NCBI RefSeq assembly: GCF_016802725.1
Contig: NC_052666.1
Span: 29,540,997 to 29,604,996 of the forward strand
Reading direction: 5' to 3'
From: Solenopsis invicta
Taxonomy: Eukaryota > Arthropoda > Insecta > Hymenoptera > Formicidae
DNA: 64,000 nt
Within the stretch, counting starts at the first letter, position 1, and each line of letters begins with the position of its first letter. Below are positions 38,050 to 50,479 of this stretch, piece by piece. The notes beneath the pieces are model-generated. The model saw only the letters and a list, made by a program, of their open reading frames with translations, was not told the origin of the DNA and did no database searches. The translations under genes and the position numbers were made by a program.

Positions 38050-38930
38050 TCTCAAGATTGACGGCCACCACCTGATCGCTTTCGAACACCAACAACTGCA
38101 ATCCGTTTTCAGAGCCGAGAGATCGCCACGCGTTTCCGAGCGGGGCGCGCTCACTGCGTGGACGACGACGCCGTGTCGGCGGCGACGCTCGGCGTCGGTC
38201 GGTCCGTCGTCGTCGTCGTCGTCAGCCAACCGAAACCCCTCTCGGCTCTCGTCGAATGCGTCTTCTTACGCGACTTCTTACGTAGAGCACACTTCCGCTA
38301 GCGTGGACCCCTCCCCCTCCCCCCGTGAAACGTGAAAGAGGAAACGTTTCGTTCAGTTTCCGCGACGTTACGCACGTCGTAAAAATCGTCGAATATCGTC
38401 GTCCTCTTCTCCTCTTTCCCCCTCTCTCTCAGTCTACTGGAAGGCGCCTCGAGATCCGCGACGGTGGAAGAGAGTAGACCGACCCCGTTATCGCGTACGA
38501 GATCGCCCCGAAACCTCGTGCCTTCTCAACATCACGTTCCGCATCTGACAGTCTTCCTTTTAATGAGATACCGAAGGTCTCGTCGGCGTAGAGCCGCGCA
38601 TACGCTATCTCCGTGCGACCACGTGCCGAGAGCGCGTAATCACGACGCGTCCGCGCCACCACCGCGGGAGGAGCGCATCCTCCTCCTGGCACCGGCGAAC
38701 GACGAGATCCATCGAAGCGAACTACCCCGAGGCGCGACTGACTGAGCCGTGCCGGCTCCGAGGTGGCACCCAACAAGACAAAGCCCCCTCTCGACGCCGT
38801 GTCCCCCTCCCCCCTTCGCCACCACCTCCCTCGGTCGCGGCGGCGCCGAGACGCGCTTGCGTCTCGACGCCGAGCGTCGTTGCACCCCGGGAACGTTTGT
38901 CCCATCTCTTCTTCCCATCGCTTCGATGCG
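38050..38930. promoter_or_regulatory. CpG-rich island in the DAGL-Gmer intergenic region
   Basis: Strong local rise in GC and CpG, with (GTC)n near 38202-38223 and a C-rich tract at 38308-38327. Several ORFs cross it on both strands, as expected from GC-rich sequence, but none resembles a known protein. By analogy with the islands at exons 1A and 1B it may be a transcription start, perhaps a noncoding DAGL exon or an unannotated RNA. Confidence 0.35.
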
Positions 38931-39349
38931 CTTCATTTCCTCTTTTTTTTTTTCTATTTGATTTATCGTTCGATCGCCAACTTAAATAACTTTTATTATT
39001 CAGTACATCGTGCTCTCCACGTGACGATTTCCGTTAGTTTGTTTATATTTCTTTTTAGAAATCTGACTGCTTGTACTCACGCAAATAGAATATGATTTCC
39101 GATTACGCAAAATCGCACGCAACCATAACAGAGAAGATAGGTGCGGATAATCAGAATACTTCCGTTTCGCCATTCCCTTATCTTATCGCACGTGCGTGAT
39201 TTATGGACGATTCTTTGAACCACCTTTCCCCTTCCCCCATTCTTGAAATCGTTACTCATTAATAATCATATTTATCAATGAATAATCTAGAGAGTGGTTA
39301 AGATGATCGTATATCGCAAAAACGGATCGAATTTCGATAAAAATAATCC

Positions 39350-39557
39350 GTCATTATTTTAACACCTAACAATATCCAAAATTTTTTAAAAGATTAAAAA
39401 AATAAATATACGATTACATTCGACATTATCTTAACACCAATAATATCCAAAATTTTCTAAAAGATTATATAAATAAATATATGATCACATTTGACATTAT
39501 TTTAATATCTAACAATATCCAAATCTTCTAAAAGTTAAAAAATTAAATACATCATTA

Positions 39558-39590
<33 letters not shown>

Positions 39591-40225
39591 GCGGGCGCTA
39601 TTCTTAATTCTTTGAAATTAAATGTTATATCCCTATCAGGAAACCATATTTTTTAAATGTTTTTTAAATATTTAAAAAACATTATAATGAAGAATATTTA
39701 AAAAATATTTAAAAAACATTGTCTGCTGATAGGGATATTCCATTGAAATGTTTTTAAATACATCCACTTGGATTAGAACAGAAAGATTTTTCAATGGAAA
39801 TACAAAAATAATACTACTTGAATTTTATTTAAAAAAAAATTAAAGCTACCACCATTTGAGTTTTATGAAAATAAAGATGCTACCACTTGGATTTTATTTA
39901 TTAAAAGTAGTACAGCAGTTATTTCAAAGAGCAATATATTCTCTTTATAATTGATGCAATTTAAAGATTTCATACAGTTTTTGAAAAAATACATATCATT
40001 TAAGTTGAATATTTATATCTTAATATTTATATCTTGAAAAATTGTGTAATCTAAACTTAAATGATATGTATTTATTTTTAAATTATTTTAACACCAATAA
40101 TATCCCAAATCTTTTAAAAAATTAAAAAAAATATATATATATAATTACATTCGTTATTATTTCAACATCTAACAATATCCAAAATTTTTTAAAAGAATAA
40201 AAAATAAATATATGATCACATTAAG
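39350..40225. repeat. About 72 bp tandem array split by an insertion
   Basis: Units start near 39350, 39422, 39493, 40081 and 40152, sharing ATTATTTTAACACC, AATATCCAAAATTTT and TAAATATATGATCACATT. Between units 3 and 4 lies about 520 bp that contains an AC repeat (39563-39590), a palindrome (ATATCCCTATCA at 39627 and its complement ending 39738), and another inverted pair (ATACATATCATTTAAGTT at about 39990 and 40054). Confidence 0.65.
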
Positions 40226-41592
40226 TGTAATTTATTTTCACGTCATTTTTCATTCATTCAATCATCAATTCAATTAGTTGAACGTAATTGTCGAGTACTA
40301 AAAATGAATGAGCTGCAAAAGAAATAGCGAGCGCGTTAAATTTTTACTGAGGAATTGATTGCTATTTAGTCGAAAAACGCGGCTGCGAGTGGACCAGTCA
40401 TCCGATTATATCCTATGTAAGAGAGTTAATCACGTTCGCCCGAGATTGATCGATCCGATCTCGGTAACGGAGACGTCGCCGTGTCGCGCGAGCAACGGCA
40501 CGTAAGGAACGTTTCGGGAAAAGCTCGCTGATTTATTTCTCTCCCCGTGGAGGGGGGGGGGGAGAAGGAGGAGGGTGGATGATCGCGCCGGTCGGGGCAA
40601 AAGGCCCCTCGGTGTCATGTTGAAGACGTATCCCCGCGATAAGGACACGCGCGCAGTTGTCCTCTTCGTCGCTCCTCGCATCGATCGACACGGTGATAGT
40701 CGCTCGTTGCGAAAATTACCCGTGACCTTCTTTTTTTTTTTCAACCGACCGATCTTTTATTTTCCAGTCCATTATTCTCGGTATCTGGGCCGATTGTACT
40801 GACGTTGGCTAATTAAAATTCTCCTCTTTGCCTCCGTTTTAACGGGGGCTGTATTTTACAATGAGAAACGGACATCAGCGGAGCTGTAATTTACGAATGA
40901 ACGGACATCGTCCTTTATTCAGCGCTTTCCCATTCCAGATATAGAATGGCTAATTAGAAACGTGAACGAATCTTCGTTATTAAAAAGCCGTCATCTTTAT
41001 ATCACGTATGCGACATTTCAATTTCGGATATTTTTTACTAATTACAAGTTAATGTTTTTTTAATTTTAAAAATTTTTATTAAAAAAATTTACCAAACTAA
41101 AATTCACTTTTAATTTTTAAAAAGTTTACTAAAAAGAATTGGAGTTGGTTGCACGATTTTATTTGCGAGAAAACATTTTCGTTGAGAAAAGTTAACTCCA
41201 AAATGTTACATCTTTCAGAATATTCATAAAATAACTACTTATAGCAAAATACACATACGTGTGTAATCACGTTAAATTGACGATTATTGGTGTCACTAAT
41301 TAAAGATTCATCAATAAAGTTTCTATTCATGATGCATTTGCGAAATTACATTTACATTTCATGTCAATCGCTGCAGTCAATACACATCATAAAGCGATCT
41401 ATCGGTCGAATTTATGCGCAAACTGACCTAAAATATACTTCAGGGGTGTTGAGAACGAGCGAAAATAAATGCATCGCGTCAGGTGCTCGCCTGGATCTAT
41501 CTTTAGTATGCGCATTCGATAGGTAACTTTCTAGATCAATAAAAATATCCACGTATCCGCAAATGTTTATTTAACAGTTTGAAAATACTCAC

Positions 41593-41666
41593 CGAAATTA
41601 CTGTGGATTTTAGAGACCTTGATTAAATCGTCTGTAAAGGTCAAAAACATTTCGATCTCGCTCTCC
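41593..41666 (-). other. Unassigned exon-like segment
   Basis: A 74 bp stretch on the minus strand with a good acceptor (GTCATTCAG before 41666) and a strong donor (GTGAGT after 41593). It is open in one frame, reading ESEIEMFLTF then TDDLIKVSKI and HSNF, entering after two bases of a codon and leaving after one. It lies about 250 bp downstream of the Gmer stop and does not fit Gmer or DAGL phases. I do not recognise the protein. It could be chance. Confidence 0.25.
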
Positions 41667-41773
41667 CTGAATGACAAATACAACGTTTTGCAAAGATAAT
41701 TTACTTCAAAAATAATTTTTTTTTTACAATATGTGATAAAATTATATGATACCCATCAATCTTCATACGTTTT

Positions 41774-41779
41774 TTTAAT
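41774..41779 (-). terminator. Candidate polyadenylation signal of Gmer (ATTAAA variant)
   Basis: ATTAAA on the minus strand about 135 bp after the Gmer stop. No AATAAA was seen between them. Confidence 0.3.
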
Positions 41780-41912
41780 CTTATTGTTCACCAACAAGTA
41801 ACTTTTACATTGCTTAATGCTAATTTGAATTTCAATAATCTGAAATTCAAAACTTCATGTTGGAAGTATAAATTATCACACTATTACCGTAAAAATTTGC
41901 AAATCCACTGCT

Positions 41913-43438
41913 TCAATTCCTCGCTTGATCATAGTTTCTGTTGTACCAATCAACAGTCTCTTTAATCGCTTGTTCAAATGGTGTGAACTGAAAATCGGGT
42001 AGGTATTTTCGTAACTTTGCGTTGCTTGCCGTTTTCTTATACTGTCCATCCGCTGCTGACGTGTCATACACCACCTTTCCCTTAAAGTCAAAAGTTTGCG
42101 CAAGCGTCTCTGCCACTTGTGCTATAGATTTTTCTTGTGCTTCGTCCACTGAAAATTATTATTCTTTCGCAATTTCCATGATAAAGCTAATCAACGCTAA
42201 TAATTTGCAATTTTTGCAAAATTTTGCAATGTAAAAATAATAGCAAACACACAAAGCTATTGATAAATATTTACCAAAAAATTATAGAAAAGGAATAAGA
42301 AAAATAATACTGTGTCCAAATGAATAATTACCTGACAATATAATGGGTTCCACGGAATCATATTCCCACAGCACCCAAATAATTAATTTTGCTAAGTCTT
42401 TGCTATAAATAAATTGCCTCAGAGGTTTGCCAGAACCCAATACAGTGAATACCTTATCTTCTGTATTTCCTTGATAAAAAATACTAACTTGACAATAAAT
42501 TTAAATGGCATTTATACACAAAAGTTATTTTCATACCATCTTTACACAAGTCGTACAGTCTTCGCATTAACCCAGGTATTACATGACTGGCACTAGGACA
42601 AAAATTATCGTGTGGGCCAAAGACATTGCAAGGAATTACACTAGTATACAGTCTCCCATGCTGGTCATAATAACCTCTGTTAGCAATATCTATGAGTCGC
42701 TTGGCATAACTGTAACCATAATTCGAAGGATGTGGAGGTCCATTGTGAACCTGGAATACATGTAGTACATATTAATCTACATACACTTGGTATAAGTTAG
42801 GATACTTGACATATGTATACTACCATAGTTTCATCTATTGGATAGGAAGTCTTATCAGGAAATATACAAGTAGAAAGACACGAAACAACCTTCACAACAT
42901 TATACTCATGGGCAGTATGCAGAACATTGTCATTCATGAGTATATTATTCCTCTGCAATGAAAATTAAGAAACAATATTAAAGTTATGGAATATGCGCAA
43001 GCAGTGAAAAATATCGCGTCCTTTGAGATATTTACCAAAAAGTCTAAGTTATGTGACATATTGTGAAAGAGACCACCGACCATAGCAGCCAAGTGAATGA
43101 CATGTGTCGGTCTGTGAGCATCGAATAACCTCCGTGTACTTTCCCTATCGCTGCAAAAGTCATTTTATTAAAGTAAATGTCATGTAAGTAGCATTTTACA
43201 ATCTCGATAGCAACTCAACCTTTGGTTATCGGTAGTAGCATTTTACAATCTCGATAGCAAATCAACCTTTGGTTATCGGTTTAACCTAACCTTAATTACT
43301 CAATTTAACCTACCGCAAATCCGCATCTTTGGATCCAATGAATATCCACTTCTCATTTTTTCTTTTGTCATGCTCGACAAGATCTTGAATGGCTCTACCT
43401 ACGAGTCCCGTACCGCCGGTTACAAGCACAACATTCAT
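41913..43438 (-). CDS. Gmer: GDP-L-fucose synthase (GDP-4-keto-6-deoxy-mannose epimerase/reductase)
   Basis: Cytosolic NADPH-dependent enzyme that converts GDP-4-keto-6-deoxymannose to GDP-L-fucose, the donor for fucosylation. There are six exons: 43438-43314, 43150-43036, 42952-42824, 42750-42537, 42469-42332 and 42148-41913. They total 957 bp and encode 318 residues, against 321 in the human enzyme. All junctions are GT..AG and in phase. It is a short-chain dehydrogenase/epimerase: the Rossmann motif TGGTGLVG gives Gly8, Gly11 and Gly14. The catalytic set is Ser107 (SCLSTCIFP), Tyr136 and Lys140 (YSYAK), with Cys109 and His179. This is the same set of residues and numbers described for bacterial GDP-fucose synthase. 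The start at 43438 is the first in-frame ATG and the Rossmann fold begins at once, so no signal peptide is present. The gene is divergent from Ost48, with 580 bp between start codons. A tandem 47 bp duplication sits in intron 1. Confidence 0.96.
43188..43281. repeat. Tandem 47 bp duplication in Gmer intron 1
   Basis: GTAGCATTTTACAATCTCGA and the following bases to TTGGTTATCG occur twice head to tail, with one mismatch noticed. Confidence 0.85.
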
Positions 43439-43596
43439 GTCGCATTAAAATAATCCTCAAATCCTATGACAACCATACACAACCATACATACTGAATCGT
43501 ATTGAATCATTGAATGGTACTGAACAGTACTGAACATTGGACGCAAATGATGGTATATAACATAAGTAGAAAGACAAGGATATGCACTCTCCTGCA

Positions 43597-43729
43597 CTCA
43601 AATGGCTTTCGCGCACTGAACGTGATAAACGATATCCAATGAGAGTTCTATAATACATCGCTATAGAGAAAGCGCGACTCTCATTGGATATCGCTCATCG
43701 CGTTCAGTGTGTGAGAGGCAGAATTTGAG
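43597..43729. repeat. Inverted repeat 1 in the Gmer/Ost48 promoter
   Basis: Core arms 43614-43646 and 43677-43709 match at about 30 of 33 positions as reverse complements. Weaker matching extends to about 43597 and 43729. The loop is about 30 bp. Each arm carries a CCAAT motif, so the palindrome presents it on both strands. Confidence 0.85.
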
Positions 43730-43733
43730 CAAT

Positions 43734-43868
43734 GGGTGCATTTCCAGATGCGCGATCGCTCACTGAGAGCGTAAGTAGCAATAAGATCATTGGCTGGATC
43801 TAAAGGTAAGAATCGTCTTTAATTGCTATTTACGTTCTCAATGAGCGGTCGCGCATCTAGATGCACCC
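43734..43868. repeat. Inverted repeat 2 in the Gmer/Ost48 promoter
   Basis: Arms 43734-43782 and 43822-43868 are imperfect reverse complements, sharing GGGTGCAT, CAGATGCGCGA and GAGCGTAAGTAGCAAT-like segments, around a loop of about 40 bp. The right arm comes within about 150 bp of the Ost48 start codon. Confidence 0.85.
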
Positions 43869-44018
43869 TATGAATTTCGAAACGCAGCCTACATACATGG
43901 TGGTTGGCTGCGCATGTGCGAAAAACCCGGCCCGAATCACAAACAACACCGTGACGTGTGCGCCGTGGTGTGTCGTTGGCAGATTGTTCGTCGCAAGTGG
44001 TGTTGAGTGGTGTGCACG

Positions 44019-45186
44019 ATGTGGCCCGTAAAGAGGTTATTCTGCTTGTTCCTAATGTTCGCCGGCTCGAATGCCGGCGGCCCGATCCTAGTTTTGCTCG
44101 ATAATCTCGCAATTAAGGAGACGCACTCGATATTCTTCAAGATGTTGCAAGGTATCTTGCACTTTGTCTATCTTCTCTAATCATCGCCAACATTCGGACC
44201 ACATCTGTCCTTTGTACCGTTTCTCGCATTTATTACACGTTATTGCAAACGATTGAAACGTAAAATATCGATTTACTTTCATTCATCTCTAGAAACTTAT
44301 ATTATTTATTGTACAAGAAATGTTTTTTGAGTTTTTTGAGTCAAAATTATTTTAGTAAATGTAAAAAAAATTAATATGAACGTTTAGAGTCTAGAAACAC
44401 TTGTAGCGCTATTGACCGGGTTGGATTGATCTGAGGTTGATTAATAATGTAATCACATGTTGTTTTCTTCGTTTATCAATGTCGTATACTATTGTTATTA
44501 ATCGATATTGGAATAATTGAATTCACTGCAGGTTTAGTCCACTTAATGCTTTACCTTTTTTGATTAGTCAATTTGTAAAATTTTTTGTTCTAATTGGTTA
44601 AATGCTTTGAAGCATTTGTAGCGTCAAATAGACCACAATAAAAAAACATTAGTTTATCAGAAAGGAAAACGAATTTTATTATGAAATAGTGGAACATATT
44701 GAAAACAAGGCAACTGATAAAGAAAAAAATGTTTTAGTTAAAATTTATGAGACTAAAGGGAGATAGATAACGATAATCAATTTTTGAAATTTTTAAAAAA
44801 TTAATTTTTCAAAGTTTAATGAAGATTTTATTTTTTTAAATGGAGTATATGATTATTCTTACATAGGTGATAAGTTCGTCTCTATTCTACATACTAAAGT
44901 AAACTATTAATTAATAATAAGATATTTTATTCTTTATTCTAGTATATTTGGACATAAAATTAATTACTTCATTTTCAAGATATTCCACTGTTTCACAATA
45001 AAATTTCATCTATTTCAAAAATAAAGCGTTTCTTGACCCATATTCATATGAACTTCTTAAAACATTTTATCAACAGAAATACATATTTAGAATATTTATG
45101 TAACATTTATTTACATACTGTAATTTTTTATTATTCCTATTGTTAAGAAGTAGTTGAATAAGTGAAATATAATTGTGATATATATG

Positions 45187-45249
<63 letters not shown>

Positions 45250-47347
45250 ATTAAAATGTATAACATTAAATGGGGAGAAGGTTGAAGGAAGTCAAGACAA
45301 AAAGAGGTTTAAATAATTGTTCCTACATAGTAATAAGGAAGTCCAGATTAGAGCATTGACTGGAGTGATATTTTTATAACAAGTTCTTTGTAATATTTAT
45401 AAGATCTTTATTTGTATCAGTCTTAATGTAATATTGTGACTATTCTGGTTCTATTTAAAAACTGTGTTTTAAGATTGAAAGTAAAGATGCATAGTTTGAA
45501 GAATTATAAAATTATATAAAATTACAGAAGAAATATGTATCAATTAATATGATTCTGCTCTGTCTGCCCTTCTCTCCATTTAATTGAATAAATTTGAATG
45601 ACAGAATTACGTAATATTAATTAATGTTTTAAAATTATTACAGACAGCGGTTATGCATTAACTTTCAAGTCAGCTGACGACGCAACTTTGCAGCTTTCCA
45701 AATATGGCGAATATTTGTACGAACATTTGATAATATTTGCACCGACCGTGGAAGAATTTGGCGGTGTCCTAAATGTAGACGCGATAACGGAATTTATAGA
45801 TGACGGTGGAAATGTTCTACTCGCCGGCTCTTCGCAATCTGGTGATGCTATGCATGAATTGGCTTCTGAATGTGGCTTGGAGGTAGATGAGGAAGGATCC
45901 ACTGTGATCGATCATATGAACTATGATGTTTCTGACAGCGGCCAGCATACCACTATAGTGGCGGATCCGGCGAATCTAATAGATGCTCCAGTTATCGTTG
46001 GAAGCAAGGACATTCCTCCATTATTATATCAGGGAACTGGACTGATTGCAGATACAGATAATCCTTTAATTTTACGCTTATTATCGGCGTCCACTTCAGC
46101 ATACACCTATTATCCAGATCAACCAGTCAAAGAATATCCACATGGAGTTGGAAAAAATACTTTACTGATAGCAGCTCTGCAGGCAAGAAACAATGCTCGA
46201 GTTCTCTTTTCGGGTTCGCTATTTTTCTTCAGTGATGAAGCATTCACCAGCCCTGTTCAAAAAGGACAAGGTAAAAAAATCAAGATTTACTAGCAAAAAG
46301 AAGAGAAAATGTATATATTTAAAAATTTTTTAATCAATTTATAGTAACATTGTACTAAAATTTTTAAGCCTTATAACTTGGAAAGTACTTAATGAAAAGT
46401 AACTTACTTATAGTATTTTGAAAAGCTTTTGACACCAGCTATTAGATTCTGGAATCAAAAATAGGATGTTCATGATTAATGATTGGACGCGAATGACCCA
46501 AAATTCCTTATAAAAATAGCCGAAGTTTTTTGGGTCCGCCATATTGAACCCATCATGTTGAATTTCGAAATTCTAATATATTCGGATTTAGTGACCTCAA
46601 AAACCTTGATACTAAAAATGTAGTGAAATTTAAAAAAACTTTTCCAGTGATGGCATGAAAATCTTATTTTCGCTACATTGCGAAAGATTAAATAAAAATT
46701 AAAGTTTGATAAAAAATTAATCAATATTTCTAGAATTAAACTTTATACTCGATTGTCGAAAATTTCTATCTGAGATTTAAAAAAGGTTGATTGCTTTGTC
46801 AGGTGGTCAAAGATATGAGAAGTCTGGCAATCAAATGGTGGCTAAGGCTATGGCACAATGGGTATTCAAGGAGAACGGTGTTATCCGCGTGTCGTCTGTT
46901 CATCATCATCGAATCGGCGAGACGCAGCCGCCAGCCGCGTACACCATTATGGACAACGTGGTATATTCAATCGAAGTTGAAAGGCTGTCTGATGGTAAAT
47001 GGGTGCCCTACGAGACAAACGATCTGCAGCTGGAATTCGTGCGAATCGATCCGTTTGTGCGTATGACTATGAAACCGGTGGGAAATGGCCGTTATGAAGG
47101 CAGGTTCAAAATTCCCGACGTATACGGAGTGTATCAGTTCAAGGTGGATTATACACGTATCGGATTGACGCATCTGTATAGCACCACGCAGGTTTCCGTA
47201 CGTCCACTGCAGCATACGCAATACGAGCGTTTTATACCAAGCGCTTTTCCATATTACATAAGTGCGTTCTCTATGATGGCCGGCGTGTTTCTTTTCTCTC
47301 TTGTACTGTTGCATTACAAAGAAGATACAAAACCAAAGTCCGAATAA
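44019..47347 (+). CDS. Ost48: Oligosaccharyltransferase 48 kDa subunit (DDOST/Ost48)
   Basis: Non-catalytic but essential subunit of the ER oligosaccharyltransferase complex, which moves the preassembled glycan onto nascent proteins. Three exons, 44019-44151, 45644-46270 and 46803-47347, join in frame to encode 434 residues, close to the family's usual 440-456. An N-terminal signal peptide (about residues 1-19, ending SNAG) is followed at once by the luminal start GPILVLLDN. The luminal part contains the conserved VEEFGG and VLFSGSLFFFSD stretches. One transmembrane segment lies near residues 400-425. The short cytosolic tail ends KPKSE, which fits the K-x-K-x-x dilysine ER-retrieval signal. 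The start at 44019 is the ATG that gives the signal peptide. Intron 1 is 1.5 kb and intron 2 is 0.5 kb. Confidence 0.97.
45178..45243. repeat. (TA)n microsatellite in Ost48 intron 1
   Basis: About 30 TA units with two TGTA interruptions. Confidence 0.95.
46490..46720. repeat. Dispersed repeat in Ost48 intron 2
   Basis: Contains GGGTCCGCCATATTGAA and ATTCGGATTTAGTGACCTCA, which recur in variant form at 53965-54085 and, inverted, at 53748-53940. No coding content. Confidence 0.55.
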
Positions 47348-47759
47348 CGTACCGATGTTTGCGGATTTTATTATCGTGTTCGATTGGGTGGCCTTTTTTA
47401 AAGGCTGTAGTATCATTTCCATTTGTTTCTTGAAAAGCGTAATATCATAAGAGAATTTATGAGAGTAAAAATTGAATTGTTAATACTTATTTAAAATCGT
47501 TTTATGATTTGTCCTGATATGAATTCGAGTATCAGTGATTATCGAGCAGCACTCTATAAATAATGTAGCGCTATGTCTTAAAAATTGCATTCCTATATGT
47601 ACGTAATAAGATTTTGTTTACATTTATTATGGTTACATCACGAAAAAAAAATCATGAAAATTTTCATACAGTACATTTGTTCACACATTTATTCAAGAAT
47701 TAAAGCACTGTATATAAAACGTAGTGTATATAAGATTGTACTAAAAGTTCATAAGAACG

Positions 47760-47765
47760 AATAAA
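47760..47765 (+). terminator. Candidate polyadenylation signal of Ost48
   Basis: AATAAA about 410 bp after the Ost48 stop codon. It is the first clear canonical signal I noticed downstream. Confidence 0.4.
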
Positions 47766-47836
47766 CGCTAAAAATTTTGTACCATCACTTAATTCAATTC
47801 GCGAGGCATAGAGTACATTTTTTTTGTGGAATTACA

Positions 47837-47970
47837 ATTGTTTTTTGGCATTGTATTTTTAATATATTTTGAAATATATTTAATATATAATTAGAATTTC
47901 ATCATTGTTTTTTGGTATTGTATTTTTAATATATTTTGAAATATATTTAATATATAATTAGAATTTCATC
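47837..47970. repeat. Tandem 67 bp duplication downstream of Ost48
   Basis: Units 47837-47903 and 47904-47970 are almost identical (ATTGTTTTTTGGYATTGTAT ... AGAATTTCATC). It follows the candidate polyadenylation signal. Confidence 0.9.
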
Positions 47971-50479
47971 AGTCGTCTATAGTGGCATATTAACTCAATC
48001 TATTTTCTTATATTTGACAATCTTTCCTCGATAATCCATTTTATCCTTATCAATATCCAATCTTATTGTTAAATAACCGATTGTTACAATATATGTTTTT
48101 TTTACAAATAACCGATATATGTATAGCATATTGACGAATTTTGATAAATTAAGAAAAAACTTTACAATATAATTAAAATATAATTTTTAATGTCATGTTT
48201 ACTTTTTTTGAGACTTTCCTTGAAACTTTCAAAATGTTGAAAGCTGTTGCTTATTGTTACTTTCTTTTCATGAAGCATGTTGGCGTATCGTTATTCGCAG
48301 AAATGCTAACAGCAATTTCAGCGTAACCAGGGTGTCTACTACCTGGAAAGTCAAGAATTTGAGACTATGTCCCCTGGAATCAGGGATTTTCCTGAAAATT
48401 TTATTTAAGCTTTACAATTTCATTATTGTGTATGATTTGTGAGTTTAATACGTTCTAAGTTCACGCGTTGTTTTCGATGCTATGGTTTTTTTTTATAAAT
48501 AGAACAAATCGACGCCTACTTAGTAAACATCTACTTCATATCATTGATCCATTTTTGGGATTTTAACTTCAGAACTCACAATACCAAATAATGGGAAAAG
48601 ACATCGGATTATCCTCACACTAGATTTGGATTTAACTTGTTATAACATGCATTGAAGAGAATCCAAATGTTTGCATTGTGATAGTATATTTATTCATACA
48701 ATTGTAAAATTATCATTTACGATCAACAGCGAAGGTTCTAAGAGGCATAAATATAATTTTAGTACAATGTTTTTTATGAAGTAAATATATATAATTTAAA
48801 TTAAAAGAAAGATTCTAAAGAAGATAGCAGATTTTATTTAAAACTTACAAAGATTTTTATAATTAATGAACTATTGTTCGGTAGGGTATCTTGATTTTTT
48901 TCAACATAAATCAGAGAATTATTTTTTAATAATAAAATAGATTACTTTCCCTGACGGTCAGCCAGCAAAGCACTTCAAAGCATAATTACTTAAAGAAATC
49001 TATCTCCCTTTAATTTCATCTACAAAAGATTCTAATGTAGACGAGATAATGGAAGGAAAAAGACAGAGACGCTGATTCATCGGGAATGTTCTACGCTGGT
49101 TGATTCAGAGGACGAATAGTAGAGAAATAGGACAGAAAAAAAGCGCAAAAATAGCATTTTTCTCTTTCGACTTCTGCGGATGTAGAAGTGACAAAAAAAT
49201 TCCTGTAAAGATTACAAGGCAGCAAAAATTTTGGAAAAACGCGAAGATAAAAAAGAGGAAAAAAAGTGTAGTTTAAAGAAATGAATAAAAATGAGTAAGA
49301 TAGGGTGAGTCAAGGGAATTAACGTTTGCTGGAGAGGGTGCATGAAAACTCGAGGATAGGGGAGGAAGATCGAACGGCGCTTGCTATGAATGTTAGAAAA
49401 GGATAGTTATACGAGTAGTGATGGACTTCATACACTCATGTGTAAATTTCATAATTAAAATTAAAAATAATTGATTATAAATTGTTTCAAATACATTAAA
49501 GTTTTAAATATTATTTTACACGTAAAATTATACAAGAGTATGATTTTATATATAAATCAAATTTTTTAAGAATATTTTTATGCAGTAAACTTTGCATTTT
49601 TAAAATTGCACTCAATATTTACATGCAATAATTTCTAAACAATACGTGTTTTTTTTATAATAACACTTTCTTTATGATTTCCTCCCTTATTTTTTTATCA
49701 ATACTTATAGTATTATAATATATTCTTATTCTATGTTTACGTCTTATATGATTTACTTTTAAAATTTTATATATTTTTTTACAAGCAATTAGTTCTATCA
49801 TGATGATCTTTAAGATTAAATACGATTATGATATTTTCGACAATACTTTTTAATAATCGTTTTGAACACTTTTGTAAAAATATTGAAAAAATTCTAGCGG
49901 AGAATAATTACTTTAGTTTCTGAATGAAGTATATTAATTATATATATATGATAAAAATTTTTCGAAATTTTTATATCGAAACATATCTGTCATTAAAATT
50001 ATATTATAAATAAAATATATTGAATTTTTTAATGATTTTATTTTATATACTAAAATTTGACGTAACACAACTTCCATTGACAGTACTGTAATAATAATGA
50101 ACTGATTTGATTTAATTTTATAAGTTAATTTTATTTTTATTTTAGTGTTTGCATTCTTTCATTGCTTTATGTTTCTCAATAGACACATACATGTAAATCA
50201 AATTTTTTAAGAACATTTTTATGTAATAATTACAACAATTTTTTACAACTAGTCGCAGCGATATTTTTTCTACTTTTTATTATTTATAATGTATGAAACA
50301 TTTTTGAAAATTATTCTCTTGTTCCATTACTAAAGTTATCAAAATAATTAATTTATTAAATAAGAAAGAGGAATATTGCATTTTTGTACATCAGTAAATT
50401 TACGAAATAATTCCATTTGTTCAAAACTCCGATTAGAGTGCAACCAGGCTCTCTCGCTGATCACACGAGGCATTTGTGT
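47971..50479. other. Intergenic stretch between Ost48 and the transcobalamin-like gene
   Basis: AT-rich. Contains the transposon end at 48328 and two copies of ATCAAATTTTTTAAGAAYAT (about 49557 and 50198), evidence of another dispersed repeat. No gene seen. Confidence 0.7.
48328..48402. mobile_element. Terminal fragment related to the 4747-5893 element
   Basis: About 75 bp matching the reverse complement of 5805-5893, including the ATTCCAGGG/CCCTGGAATC segment and the GTGTCTA terminus. Only this end was seen here. Confidence 0.55.

Larger units (their letters stand above)
43439..44018. promoter_or_regulatory. Shared divergent promoter of Gmer and Ost48
   Basis: Only 580 bp separate the two opposed start codons, so both genes must start transcription from this interval. 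It contains CCAAT-type motifs in both orientations (CCAATGAGAG at 43636-43645, CTCATTGGAT at 43680-43689) and a second ATTGG at 43789. Two long imperfect inverted repeats fill the middle. No clear TATA box was seen next to either gene. Confidence 0.6.

Noticed and set aside
38429..38936. 158- and 98-codon Arg-rich ORFs
   Set aside because: They result from GC-rich island sequence with few stop codons. They have no recognisable domain, and several frames are open at once.
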